Assembly: GCA_900544825.1 (NCBI GenBank)
Contig: UQWP01000059.1
Location: forward strand, 1-23,290
Origin: an uncultured Prevotella sp.
GTDB lineage: Bacteria; Bacteroidota; Bacteroidia; Bacteroidales; Bacteroidaceae
Direction: 5' to 3'
Length of the DNA stretch: 23,290 nucleotides
Shown here: in pieces, positions 8,399 through 15,406 of the stretch
How the letters are laid out: each line of letters starts with the position of its first letter
How positions within the stretch are numbered: the stretch's first letter is position 1
Position numbers and translations under genes: made by a program
Notes under the pieces: model-generated
Told to the model about the DNA's origin: nothing
Databases searched by the model: none
The model's input: only the letters and a program-made list of their open reading frames with translations

Positions 8399-9949
8399 TT
8401 ATTGTTTTGCAGGCAAAACCTGCTCAATATGCTGTTCTCTATGACATATTTGCACTTCTACGCCAAACTTCTCGTGGATATGTTCGGCAAGATGCTGGGC
8501 TGAATACACACTGCGATGCTGACCGCCCGTACATCCGAAACAGAACATCAGGGAGGTGAAACCGCGCTGGATATAGCGATTCACGTGATGGTCTGCCAAC
8601 TTATAGACACTCTCCAGGAACGTCAGAATCTCACCATCATCCTCCAAGAATCGGATCACCGGCTCATCCAGACCCGTAAGTTTCTTGTAAGGTTCATATC
8701 TACCTGGATTGTGGGTACTTCTGCAATCGAAGACATAACCGCCACCATTTCCAGTCGGATCTTCAGGGATTCCCTTCTTAAAGGAGAAACTGAATACCCG
8801 CACCACCAGAGGTCCCTTGCCATCATACTTGGAATAAGTGGCAGGTCCATCCTGCGGATGCGCACAGTAGATATTGTTATCTGTAATCTTATAACCATCG
8901 GCACGGGTCATAGCCGCACTCTCGATGCGCTTAAACTGCGGCAACTCGGTGAGTCGGCGCAGCATATCCATCATATAAGGATATGGGAAAACCTTCTCGC
9001 CCATCTTCAGCAGATCACGCAGATTCTGTATAGCCGGCGGAATACTCTCTATGAAGTGCTTCTTGCGTTCGAAATAGCCACGGAATCCATAAGCACCCAA
9101 CACCTGCAAGGTACGGAAGAGCACAAAGAGACTCAAGCGATGCACGAAATGGCGCACAGATGGCACCTCGGTATAGTTTTTCAGCGACTGATAGTACTCC
9201 CATACCAACTCGCGGCGGAGCTTGAAGGAATACTTGGCTGAAGCCTGCCAAAGGAAGGAAGCCAGATCATAATAGAAAGGTCCCTTTCTGCCACCTTGGA
9301 AATCAATAAAGTACGGATTGCCATTTTCGTCTAACATTATGTTGCGAGCCTGGAAATCACGATAGAGGAAACAATCCATCTTTTCTGACGTAAGATCCTT
9401 CGCGAAAAGACGGAAGTTAGCTTCCAACTTCAATTCATGGAAATCCAAATCTGTCGGTTTCAGAAAACAATACTTGAAATAGTTGAGGTCGAAGAGCACA
9501 CTGTCCACATCAAACTCCGGCTGAGGATAGCAGTTGGACCAATCCAGTCCACGTGCACCACGCAACTGGATGTTAGGCAACTCACGGATTGTCTTCTTCA
9601 GGAGTTCCTTCTCCTTCTGATTGTATCTTCCGCCAGCCTCTCTTCCGCCCTTGATGGCATCGAAGAGCGAAGTGCCGCCCAGATCTGTCTGGATATAGCA
9701 GAGTTCATCATCGCTTACAGCCAGTATCTTAGGCACCGGCAACTGACGGAGATTGAAATGATTAGCCAGATATACGAAGGCGTGATCCTCATCACGGCTC
9801 GTACCTATAACACCTATCACCGTATCCCCATCCTGCTTGATGATACGGAAATATTGGCGGTTACTTCCCTGCCCTGCCAGCTTGATGACATCAGCAGGCT
9901 CTTCGCCAGCCCATTGCTTATAGAGATTAATTAGCTTTTCCATCATCAT
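8399..9949 (-). CDS. AmgK-like sugar kinase fused to a RapZ C-terminal domain
   Basis: A 516-aa two-domain protein. Residues about 1-340 form an aminoglycoside-phosphotransferase-type kinase: a Gly-rich loop region (GQGSNRQYFR, 26-35), the catalytic loop YRDFQARN (Asp198, Asn203) and the metal-binding IDFQGG (Asp216), closest in style to AmgK, which phosphorylates MurNAc/GlcNAc at the anomeric carbon. Residues about 381-516 match the C-terminal domain of RapZ: VFSFSFKKGIPED, YVFDCR..HNPG, TGLDEPV and GCTGGQHRSVY (472-482). The N-terminal Walker-type domain of RapZ is absent. In enterobacteria this RapZ half binds GlcN6P and the GlmY/GlmZ small RNAs. Three ATGs in a row make the exact start uncertain. 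The start overlaps the end of the upstream 71-aa gene by 23 bp, implying coupled expression. Function as a recycling kinase with a regulatory domain is inference. Confidence 0.88.
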   Translation of the reverse strand: MMMEKLINLYKQWAGEEPADVIKLAGQGSNRQYFRIIKQDGDTVIGVIGTSRDEDHAFVYLANHFNLRQLPVPKILAVSDDELCYIQTDLGGTSLFDAIKGGREAGGRYNQKEKELLKKTIRELPNIQLRGARGLDWSNCYPQPEFDVDSVLFDLNYFKYCFLKPTDLDFHELKLEANFRLFAKDLTSEKMDCFLYRDFQARNIMLDENGNPYFIDFQGGRKGPFYYDLASFLWQASAKYSFKLRRELVWEYYQSLKNYTEVPSVRHFVHRLSLFVLFRTLQVLGAYGFRGYFERKKHFIESIPPAIQNLRDLLKMGEKVFPYPYMMDMLRRLTELPQFKRIESAAMTRADGYKITDNNIYCAHPQDGPATYSKYDGKGPLVVRVFSFSFKKGIPEDPTGNGGGYVFDCRSTHNPGRYEPYKKLTGLDEPVIRFLEDDGEILTFLESVYKLADHHVNRYIQRGFTSLMFCFGCTGGQHRSVYSAQHLAEHIHEKFGVEVQICHREQHIEQVLPAKQ

Positions 9950-10142
9950 TCAGTTTTCTGCGTTTTCTGTCATCATCTATCTTCTGTGCGAAGTTATCAC
10001 CGATGAAGAGAAGCAATAAGATACCTAGCGTAGTGAGGAAAGAATTCGTAGTAGTCATTCCTAACTCCGCCTTCGTTATATAAATCAGTCCTCCGATAAC
10101 GATCAGGAAGACCAATGCTTTTTTCCAATCAATATTGTGCAT
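9927..10142 (-). CDS. Small membrane protein of unknown function, 71 aa
   Basis: I do not recognise this protein. It has a short N-terminus, two hydrophobic segments at about residues 9-22 (ALVFLIVIGGLIYI) and 34-48 (SFLTTLGILLLLFIG), and a strongly charged tail (KIDDDRKRRKLNDD). This is the profile of a two-helix inner-membrane protein. It has its own -7 box 25 bp upstream and overlaps the start of the kinase-RapZ gene by 23 bp, so it is the likely first gene of that operon. A role in anchoring or regulating the kinase is possible, but nothing in its sequence shows it. Confidence 0.72.
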   Translation of the reverse strand: MHNIDWKKALVFLIVIGGLIYITKAELGMTTTNSFLTTLGILLLLFIGDNFAQKIDDDRKRRKLNDDGKAN

Positions 10143-10166
10143 GATACTAAAAAACTATTTGTTCTG

Positions 10167-10174
10167 CAAAGATA
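10167..10174 (-). promoter_or_regulatory. Promoter -7 box for the small membrane protein/kinase operon
   Basis: The complement of 10167-10174 reads TATCTTTG, a perfect TAnnTTTG, followed by the usual C. Transcription would start around 10160, leaving a leader of under 20 nt. No clear TTTG is found 20 bp further upstream. Confidence 0.65.
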
Positions 10175-10226
10175 CAACATTTTTCTGAGCTAGCCATAAG
10201 ATTAAGCATATTTTTGAGAAGAGCAC

Positions 10227-10349
10227 AAAAAAAATCGGATGTCTCACGACAACCGATTTTCAAAAACAAACTACTTAAAAACTAATCTACTAAAACAAAT
10301 CAAAAAAATATCTTCATCGACCTTGCGGTCGGTATTACCTTTTCTTTTC
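10227..10349 (-). ncRNA. Candidate small RNA of about 120 nt
   Basis: A complete promoter (10355-10386) is followed by a short non-coding stretch ending in an intrinsic terminator on -. Near the 5' end is the hairpin CGACC-GCAA-GGTCG (complement of 10318-10331). At the 3' end is AAAATCGG...CCGATTTT with an inner GTC-GTGA-GAC, followed by eight T (complement of 10227-10260). Both loops are GNRA tetraloops (GCAA, GUGA) only when read from this strand, which supports its orientation. Between them is an unstructured, U-rich stretch. It lies about 85 bp upstream of the operon encoding the RapZ-domain kinase. It may be a free small RNA, or a leader/attenuator of that operon. The family is not identified. 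Confidence 0.68.
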
Positions 10350-10354
10350 GCTTG

Positions 10355-10386
10355 CAAAGTTACAAAAAAAGCGTATTAGCACCAAA
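10355..10386 (-). promoter_or_regulatory. Strong promoter of the candidate small RNA
   Basis: On the - strand TTTG (complement of 10383-10386), exactly 20 bp of spacer and TAACTTTG (complement of 10355-10362) match the full Bacteroidetes consensus. It lies well beyond the groEL terminator, so it serves the 10227-10349 unit. Confidence 0.82.
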
Positions 10387-10429
10387 CAATTTTGCGATTT
10401 TTTGCATATCAATTGCTAAAAAAACAAAA

Positions 10430-10464
10430 AAATAGGGATAATTCTCTGAGAATCACCCCTATTT
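10430..10464 (-). terminator. Intrinsic terminator of groES-groEL
   Basis: Read on -, AAATAGGGG...ATTC pairs with GAAT...CCCTATTT, and a long T-rich run follows (complement of 10416-10430). It lies 31 bp after the groEL stop. Confidence 0.88.
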
Positions 10465-10494
10465 GTTATATTTAGGTTGCAAAAACGCACTCTA

Positions 10495-12123
10495 TTACAT
10501 CATACCGCCCATGCCTGGAGCTGCAGCAGGTGCAGCTGGAGCTGGCTCTGGTTTATCTACCAGGACACATTCTGTTGTCAGGAACAGACCAGCGATAGAA
10601 GCAGCATTCTCCAAAGCAACACGCTCAACCTTAGCAGGATCTACGATACCAGCCTGACGCATATCCTCGTAAATATCCTTGCGGGCATTGTAACCGAAGT
10701 CACCCTCACCCTCGCGAACCTTATTAACGACTACAGAACCCTCGCCACCTGCGTTGGCTACGATCTGACGGAGAGGCTCCTCGATAGCACGCTCTACGAT
10801 GCGGATACCTGTTGTCTCATCAGCGTTGTCACCCTTCATATCCTTCAAAGCCTCGAGAGCACGGATATAAGTAGTACCACCACCAGCAACGATACCTTCC
10901 TCGATAGCTGCACGGGTAGCGCAGAGAGCATCGTCAACACGATCCTTCTTCTCCTTCATCTCTACCTCAGAGTTAGCACCTACGTAGAGAACAGCAACAC
11001 CACCAGCGAGCTTAGCCAAACGCTCCTGAAGCTTCTCCTTATCATAGGAAGACTTGGTGTTCTCAATCTCATTCTTGATCTGAGCTACACGATCCTGGAT
11101 ATTAGTCTTCTCGCCATGACCGTTTACGATAGTTGTATTGTCCTTGGTAACAGTAACCTTGTCAGCAGAGCCCAGCATTTCCAATGTTGCCTGCTCCAAC
11201 TTCAAGCCCTTCTCCTCAGAGATAACAACACCGCCAGTCAATACAGCGATATCCTCCAACATAGCCTTGCGACGGTCGCCGAAACCTGGAGCCTTTACTG
11301 CACAGATCTTCAAACCGCCACGCAAACGGTTAACAACCAATGTTGTCAAAGCCTCAGAATCAACATCCTCAGCGATTACCAACAAAGGACGACCGCTCTC
11401 AGCAGCAGGCTGGAGGATTGGCAAGAACTCCTTCAGGTTAGAAATCTTCTTATCGTAAAGAAGGATGTATGGGTTATCCATTACACACTCCATCTTGTCA
11501 GCATCTGTCATGAAGTAACCGCTCAAGTAACCACGGTCGAACTGCATACCCTCAACAACACCGATGTTGGTATCACGGCTCTTGCTCTCCTCGATAGTGA
11601 TGACACCATCCTTAGAAACCTTGCGCATAGCGTCAGCCAAGAGCTTACCAATCTCTGCATCGTTGTTGGCAGAAACAGTAGCCACCTGCTCAATCTTATC
11701 ATAGTTGTCATCTACCTGCTCAGCATGATCCTTGATGAAGGCAACGACAGCAGCTACAGCCTTGTCGATACCACGCTTCAAATCCATTGGGTTAGCACCT
11801 GCAGTTACGTTCTTCAAGCCCTCTGTTACGATAGCCTGAGTCAGGATTGTAGCTGTTGTAGTACCATCACCGGCATCATCACCAGTCTTGCTGGCAACGC
11901 TCTTAACGAGCTGTGCACCGGTATTCTCAAACTTATTCTCCAACTCTACTTCCTTAGCAACGGTAACACCATCCTTAGTAATCTGAGGAGCACCAAACTT
12001 CTTTTCGATTACCACGTTGCGTCCCTTAGGACCGAGAGTTACCTTTACTGCATTTGCCAACTGATCGACACCCTTCTTCAAGAGGTCGCGGGCATCCATA
12101 TTATATTTAATATCCTTAGCCAT
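10495..12123 (-). CDS. groL: 60-kDa chaperonin GroEL
   Basis: Cytoplasmic ATP-dependent chaperonin; two seven-subunit rings fold proteins inside a cage capped by GroES. The 542-aa product has the normal length and the hallmark motifs: KVTLGPKGRNVV (27-38), the ATP-hydrolysis motif GDGTTTAT (85-92) with Asp86, and the C-terminal Gly/Met-rich tail GMGGMM. I place the start at ATG 12123 (MAKDIKYN), not at the in-frame ATG 12156, because MAKDIKY is the conserved GroEL N-terminus and AAGGA lies just before it. The gene follows groES by 33 bp in one operon and ends before a clear terminator. Confidence 0.98.
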   Translation of the reverse strand: MAKDIKYNMDARDLLKKGVDQLANAVKVTLGPKGRNVVIEKKFGAPQITKDGVTVAKEVELENKFENTGAQLVKSVASKTGDDAGDGTTTATILTQAIVTEGLKNVTAGANPMDLKRGIDKAVAAVVAFIKDHAEQVDDNYDKIEQVATVSANNDAEIGKLLADAMRKVSKDGVITIEESKSRDTNIGVVEGMQFDRGYLSGYFMTDADKMECVMDNPYILLYDKKISNLKEFLPILQPAAESGRPLLVIAEDVDSEALTTLVVNRLRGGLKICAVKAPGFGDRRKAMLEDIAVLTGGVVISEEKGLKLEQATLEMLGSADKVTVTKDNTTIVNGHGEKTNIQDRVAQIKNEIENTKSSYDKEKLQERLAKLAGGVAVLYVGANSEVEMKEKKDRVDDALCATRAAIEEGIVAGGGTTYIRALEALKDMKGDNADETTGIRIVERAIEEPLRQIVANAGGEGSVVVNKVREGEGDFGYNARKDIYEDMRQAGIVDPAKVERVALENAASIAGLFLTTECVLVDKPEPAPAAPAAAPGMGGMM

Positions 12124-12156
12124 TTCCTTATTCTTAATTAAAATGTTAATTATCAA

Positions 12157-12429
12157 TTACTCTTCTACCACTGCGAGAACGTCGCTCTGGCGCATCATCA
12201 TATACTTAGTACCATCAAACTCAAGTTCAGTACCAGCATACTTACCATAGAGAACTGTATCGCCCTCCTTGAGAATCATCTCTTCATCCTTGGTACCCTT
12301 GCCAGTAGCAACGACCTTACCACGCTGTGGTTTCTCCTTTGCTGTATCAGGGATAATGATTCCACCTACTTTTTCTTCAGCTGGTGCAGGAAGTACCAGC
12401 ACTCTATCTGCTAATGGTTTAATATTCAT
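12157..12429 (-). CDS. groES: 10-kDa co-chaperonin GroES
   Basis: Heptameric lid of GroEL. The 90-aa sequence is typical: NIKPLADRVLVLPAPAEEK at the N-terminus, the mobile loop VGGIIIPDTAKEKPQRG (22-38), the KEGDTVLYGKYAG core and a C-terminal MMRQSDVLAVVE. It is the first gene of the groES-groEL operon. No CIRCE element (HrcA operator) lies upstream. Instead there are large inverted repeats at 12522-12591. Confidence 0.98.
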   Translation of the reverse strand: MNIKPLADRVLVLPAPAEEKVGGIIIPDTAKEKPQRGKVVATGKGTKDEEMILKEGDTVLYGKYAGTELEFDGTKYMMMRQSDVLAVVEE

Positions 12430-12521
12430 GATTCTTATATTTTAATTTGTTATTACTTCTAATTTTCGTCTTTACTTCAGCCTATTCGGGCATACGCTAG
12501 ACACCCTCGCCCTATACGAAA

Positions 12522-12591
12522 AGCGTGCCAAAGCGTCAAAACTGACACTTTGGCACGCTCTCACCAGCACATTTACTGACATTTCTGTCAG
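12522..12591 (-). promoter_or_regulatory. Inverted-repeat cluster upstream of groES
   Basis: Two structures are present. AGCGTGCCAAAG (12522-12533) and CTTTGGCACGCT (12548-12559) are perfect 12-bp arms, extended inwards by GTCA/TGAC. CTGACA-TTTC-TGTCAG (12576-12591) is a second perfect hairpin carrying the same GTCA theme. Read on -, the large hairpin is followed by TTTTCG, so it could terminate the hydrolase gene. It also contains TGGCACG, like a sigma-54 -24 element, but the -12 part is poor. No TAnnTTTG box is found before groES, so this cluster probably includes its promoter or operator. Confidence 0.6.
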
Positions 12592-12598
12592 ACATTAC

Positions 12599-13417
12599 CT
12601 AAAAATGCTGAAGCCAGGTAGTAAGGTCATCCAGCATCTGGGTATGATAACGAAACCCCTGGGCCGTATTGCGGAATCCCCATCCATGTCCACCGGAAGG
12701 ATAGATATGCAGGGTACATTCATTACCAGCCTTATTCATTGCCGTATAGTAAGCCACTCCATTTGTTACAGGAGGCACCACCTTGTCATCACTCGACATA
12801 AGGAGGATAACACGAGGAGTTACCTGAGGGCGGACAGCCTTGTCATTACTCCATTCCTCTACCAGTTTGGCATTGGTCTTACGCTCCTCACCGAGGAAAT
12901 TCACACAGGAACCCTTGTGGGTGATCCGCTCATCCATAGAAATCACAGGATAGAAGAGGATGGAGAAATTCGGACGTACAGCCTCATCAGCATGAGTACT
13001 TACCGAAGAAGCCAGATGACCGCCAGCCGAGAAGCCCATAATACCTACATCATTCTTGTTGATATGCCATACTTCCGCACTATCTCTCACGGTACGCATC
13101 GCCTGATAGGCATCGCTCAACGGTATGTTGCGATCGCCCTTCGGCATACGATACTTCAAAACAAAGTAAGCGATACCCTGCTTATTGAAATATTCCGCCC
13201 ACTGATGTCCCTCATGATCCATCGCCAAATGCGAATAACCGCCACCGGGACAATCCACCACGGCACGACCCGTTGGTTTCTTGGGAAGATAACAGGTGAG
13301 TTCACTCTGTCCATCGGCACTGTTCTTCAATACGAACTTCCTTGCTGTGGATTGCGCTGATGCAGATATGGCAAAGAGCATCAATGCGAAAGAAATAATC
13401 GACTTTTTCATTTTCAT
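12599..13417 (-). CDS. Secreted alpha/beta hydrolase, esterase/lipase-like
   Basis: Exported hydrolase with the alpha/beta-hydrolase fold. It has a signal peptide (MKKSIISFALMLFAISASAQ), an oxyanion-loop motif CPGGGYSHL (about 56-64), the nucleophile elbow GFSAGGH (Ser about 130), a probable acid in SSDDKVVP and the catalytic His in GGHGWGF. Families with this pattern include carbohydrate (acetyl) esterases and related carboxylesterases; the substrate cannot be stated. I start at ATG 13417 (MKMKKS); ATG 13411 is equally likely. An ATG at 13456 lies upstream of the -7 box and is rejected. It is transcribed divergently from sppA and stands alone. Confidence 0.87.
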   Translation of the reverse strand: MKMKKSIISFALMLFAISASAQSTARKFVLKNSADGQSELTCYLPKKPTGRAVVDCPGGGYSHLAMDHEGHQWAEYFNKQGIAYFVLKYRMPKGDRNIPLSDAYQAMRTVRDSAEVWHINKNDVGIMGFSAGGHLASSVSTHADEAVRPNFSILFYPVISMDERITHKGSCVNFLGEERKTNAKLVEEWSNDKAVRPQVTPRVILLMSSDDKVVPPVTNGVAYYTAMNKAGNECTLHIYPSGGHGWGFRNTAQGFRYHTQMLDDLTTWLQHF

Positions 13418-13443
13418 CTTAGTGTTAGTTTGTATTTCATTTG

Positions 13444-13472
13444 CAAAGATAAGCATTTTTTCGTTAACACAA
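13444..13472 (-). promoter_or_regulatory. Promoter of the alpha/beta hydrolase
   Basis: On - the -7 box is TATCTTTG (complement of 13444-13451), with a TTG (complement of 13470-13472) 18 bp upstream. The leader would be about 20-25 nt. Confidence 0.68.
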
Positions 13473-13514
13473 CGTTATATTTTCACCATTTTTCGGTGTT
13501 TTTGTACAATTCTC

Positions 13515-13545
13515 TTTGTCATTTGTTACTTTTTTACTATATTTG
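13515..13545 (+). promoter_or_regulatory. Promoter of the sppA-lpxK-punA-thiL operon
   Basis: TTTG at 13515-13518, a 19-bp spacer and TATATTTG at 13538-13545 match the Bacteroidetes consensus. The start of transcription near 13552 gives a leader of about 34 nt before sppA. Confidence 0.75.
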
Positions 13546-13585
13546 CAGAAAAATAAATCGGTATCAACGTAATATAGACAGAATT

Positions 13586-15370
13586 ATGAAGCAATTTTTC
13601 AAGAATGTAGCAGCTACCATCGTAGGTATCTTCGGATTCGGAATCATCATGGTGATTCTCGCCGTTATCACACTCATTGGTATGATGTGCAACAGCAGCA
13701 AGACTCCTTCACTGAAAGACAACTCAGTGATGGTGATGAAGCTGCAAGGTCAAATCAGCGATCAGGCAAGCGACGACTGGCTGGGACAACTCACCGGTAA
13801 CCAATATAACAACCTTGGCATGAACAATATCCTCTCAGCCATCAAGAAGGCAAAACAGGAGGATAAGGTGAAGGGTATCTATCTGGAAACGGGTATTCTG
13901 AGTACAGACTACGCTACATTGCAGGAAATCCGCAACGCTCTTGCCGACTTCAAGAAGAGCGGCAAGTGGATCATTGCCTATGGTGATGCCATGACCCAAG
14001 GTGGATATTACCTGGCTTCGGTTGCCAACAAGGTCTATGTGAATCCGGAAGGTTCGGTAGATTGGCACGGTATTGCCTCACAGACACAATATATAAAAGA
14101 TGTGGCTGCCAAATTCGGCGTTCACTTCACCATTGTAAAAGTGGGCAAATACAAGAGCTTCACAGAAATGTACACCGAGGACAAGATGACTGATGCCAAC
14201 CGCGAGCAGGTAACCCGATATATCGGAGGACTCTGGAATCAGATTCTGTCAGATGTCAGCAAGAGCCGAAACCTCACCAAGGATTCCCTGAACCGCTATG
14301 CCGACGGACTGATGGTATTCGATGACACCAAGCTCTTGAAATCCAGAAAAATGGTGGACGGATTCTGCTATTATGATGAAATCAGAGACGTTGTAAAGAA
14401 ACAGCTCGGTCTGAAAAACGACGAGAAGATACAGCAGGTATCTATGGGTGATGTAAACGCAGCCGTAGATGACAGTAACCTCCTGGGCGACCAGATTGCT
14501 GTATATTACTGCCAGGGAGAAATCGTAAGAGTAGCAACACCAGGTGCATTCGGAAGCGAGCAGCAGATTGTGAGCAACGATGTGATTCAGGATCTTCAGG
14601 ATCTGGGCAACGACAAGAACATCAAGGCAGTGGTACTCCGCATCAACTCTGGTGGTGGCGATGCCTATGCCTCGGAACAGATCTGGCGTGCAGTCAGTCA
14701 GCTCAACAAGAAGAAACCTGTGGTAGTATCCATGGGTGGCATGGCTGCTTCAGGTGCATACTATATGAGTATGGGTGCCAGCTATATCATGGCTCAGCCA
14801 ACAACACTGACGGGTAGCATCGGTATCTTCGGTGCCTTGCCAGACATCAGTGACCTGATGACCAAGAAGCTGGGATTTAAATATGACGAGGTAAAGACCA
14901 ACCGCAACAGTGCCTACGGCAGCGCCGGCAGTGCCCGTCCTTGGTGCGCCGAAGAAATCGGTCATCTTCAGGCTTATGTAAACCGCGGCTATGCCCTCTT
15001 CCGCCAGCGTGTGGCAGATGGCAGAAAGATGAAGACCGAGGAAGTGGAGAAGATTGCGCAAGGAAGAGTATGGCTCGGAACCGATGCCAAGAACATCAAG
15101 CTGATTGACGGATTCGGCAGTCTCGATGACGCTGTTGCCAAGGCTGCCCAACTTGCCAAGGTTTCCGATTATGGAACCACAGAATACCCAATGCCAGTTG
15201 ACTGGACAGACCAGCTCCTGGATGGACTGTCAGGCAGCAGCAGCAACTATCTCGACGAACAGTTACGACTCACACTGGGTGATCTCTACCAACCATTCAT
15301 GATGATTCGCAACATCAAAGAGAAAGAACCAGTGCAGGCAGCGATGCCATTCGTACTGAACATACATTAA
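13586..15370 (+). CDS. sppA: Signal peptide peptidase SppA, 67-kDa type
   Basis: Membrane-anchored S49 serine protease that degrades cleaved signal peptides. The 594-aa length fits the two-domain (67K) form. There is one N-terminal membrane anchor (about residues 9-34). The catalytic Lys lies in the first domain, GKYKSFTEMY (Lys190). The catalytic Ser is in the second, GGMAASGAYY (Ser389), after the INSGGGDAYASEQIW segment. The open frame extends upstream to 13430, but that part overlaps the promoter and has no membrane-protein character, so ATG 13586 is chosen. lpxK starts 36 bp after its stop. Confidence 0.94.
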   Translation: MKQFFKNVAATIVGIFGFGIIMVILAVITLIGMMCNSSKTPSLKDNSVMVMKLQGQISDQASDDWLGQLTGNQYNNLGMNNILSAIKKAKQEDKVKGIYLETGILSTDYATLQEIRNALADFKKSGKWIIAYGDAMTQGGYYLASVANKVYVNPEGSVDWHGIASQTQYIKDVAAKFGVHFTIVKVGKYKSFTEMYTEDKMTDANREQVTRYIGGLWNQILSDVSKSRNLTKDSLNRYADGLMVFDDTKLLKSRKMVDGFCYYDEIRDVVKKQLGLKNDEKIQQVSMGDVNAAVDDSNLLGDQIAVYYCQGEIVRVATPGAFGSEQQIVSNDVIQDLQDLGNDKNIKAVVLRINSGGGDAYASEQIWRAVSQLNKKKPVVVSMGGMAASGAYYMSMGASYIMAQPTTLTGSIGIFGALPDISDLMTKKLGFKYDEVKTNRNSAYGSAGSARPWCAEEIGHLQAYVNRGYALFRQRVADGRKMKTEEVEKIAQGRVWLGTDAKNIKLIDGFGSLDDAVAKAAQLAKVSDYGTTEYPMPVDWTDQLLDGLSGSSSNYLDEQLRLTLGDLYQPFMMIRNIKEKEPVQAAMPFVLNIH

Positions 15371-15406
15371 TATATATATAATAAGGTATAAAAAAGGAGT
15401 GAGGAA

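Noticed and set aside
8516..9241. 241-aa open frame on + opposite the kinase-RapZ gene
   Set aside because: Antisense of a well-supported coding region, and no protein-like motifs.
10477..12141. 554-aa open frame on + opposite groEL
   Set aside because: It mirrors groEL codons almost exactly and has a low-complexity Leu/Thr/Ser composition typical of an antisense shadow. groEL is certain.
12512..12560. Sigma-54 promoter for groES
   Set aside because: TGGCACG is a good -24 element, but the expected TTGC at the right distance reads TCGT. Kept only as a weak possibility.
13430..13585. N-terminal extension of SppA from the upstream in-frame start
   Set aside because: It would include the promoter at 13515-13545 and part of the divergent promoter. 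ATG 13586 gives the expected membrane anchor.
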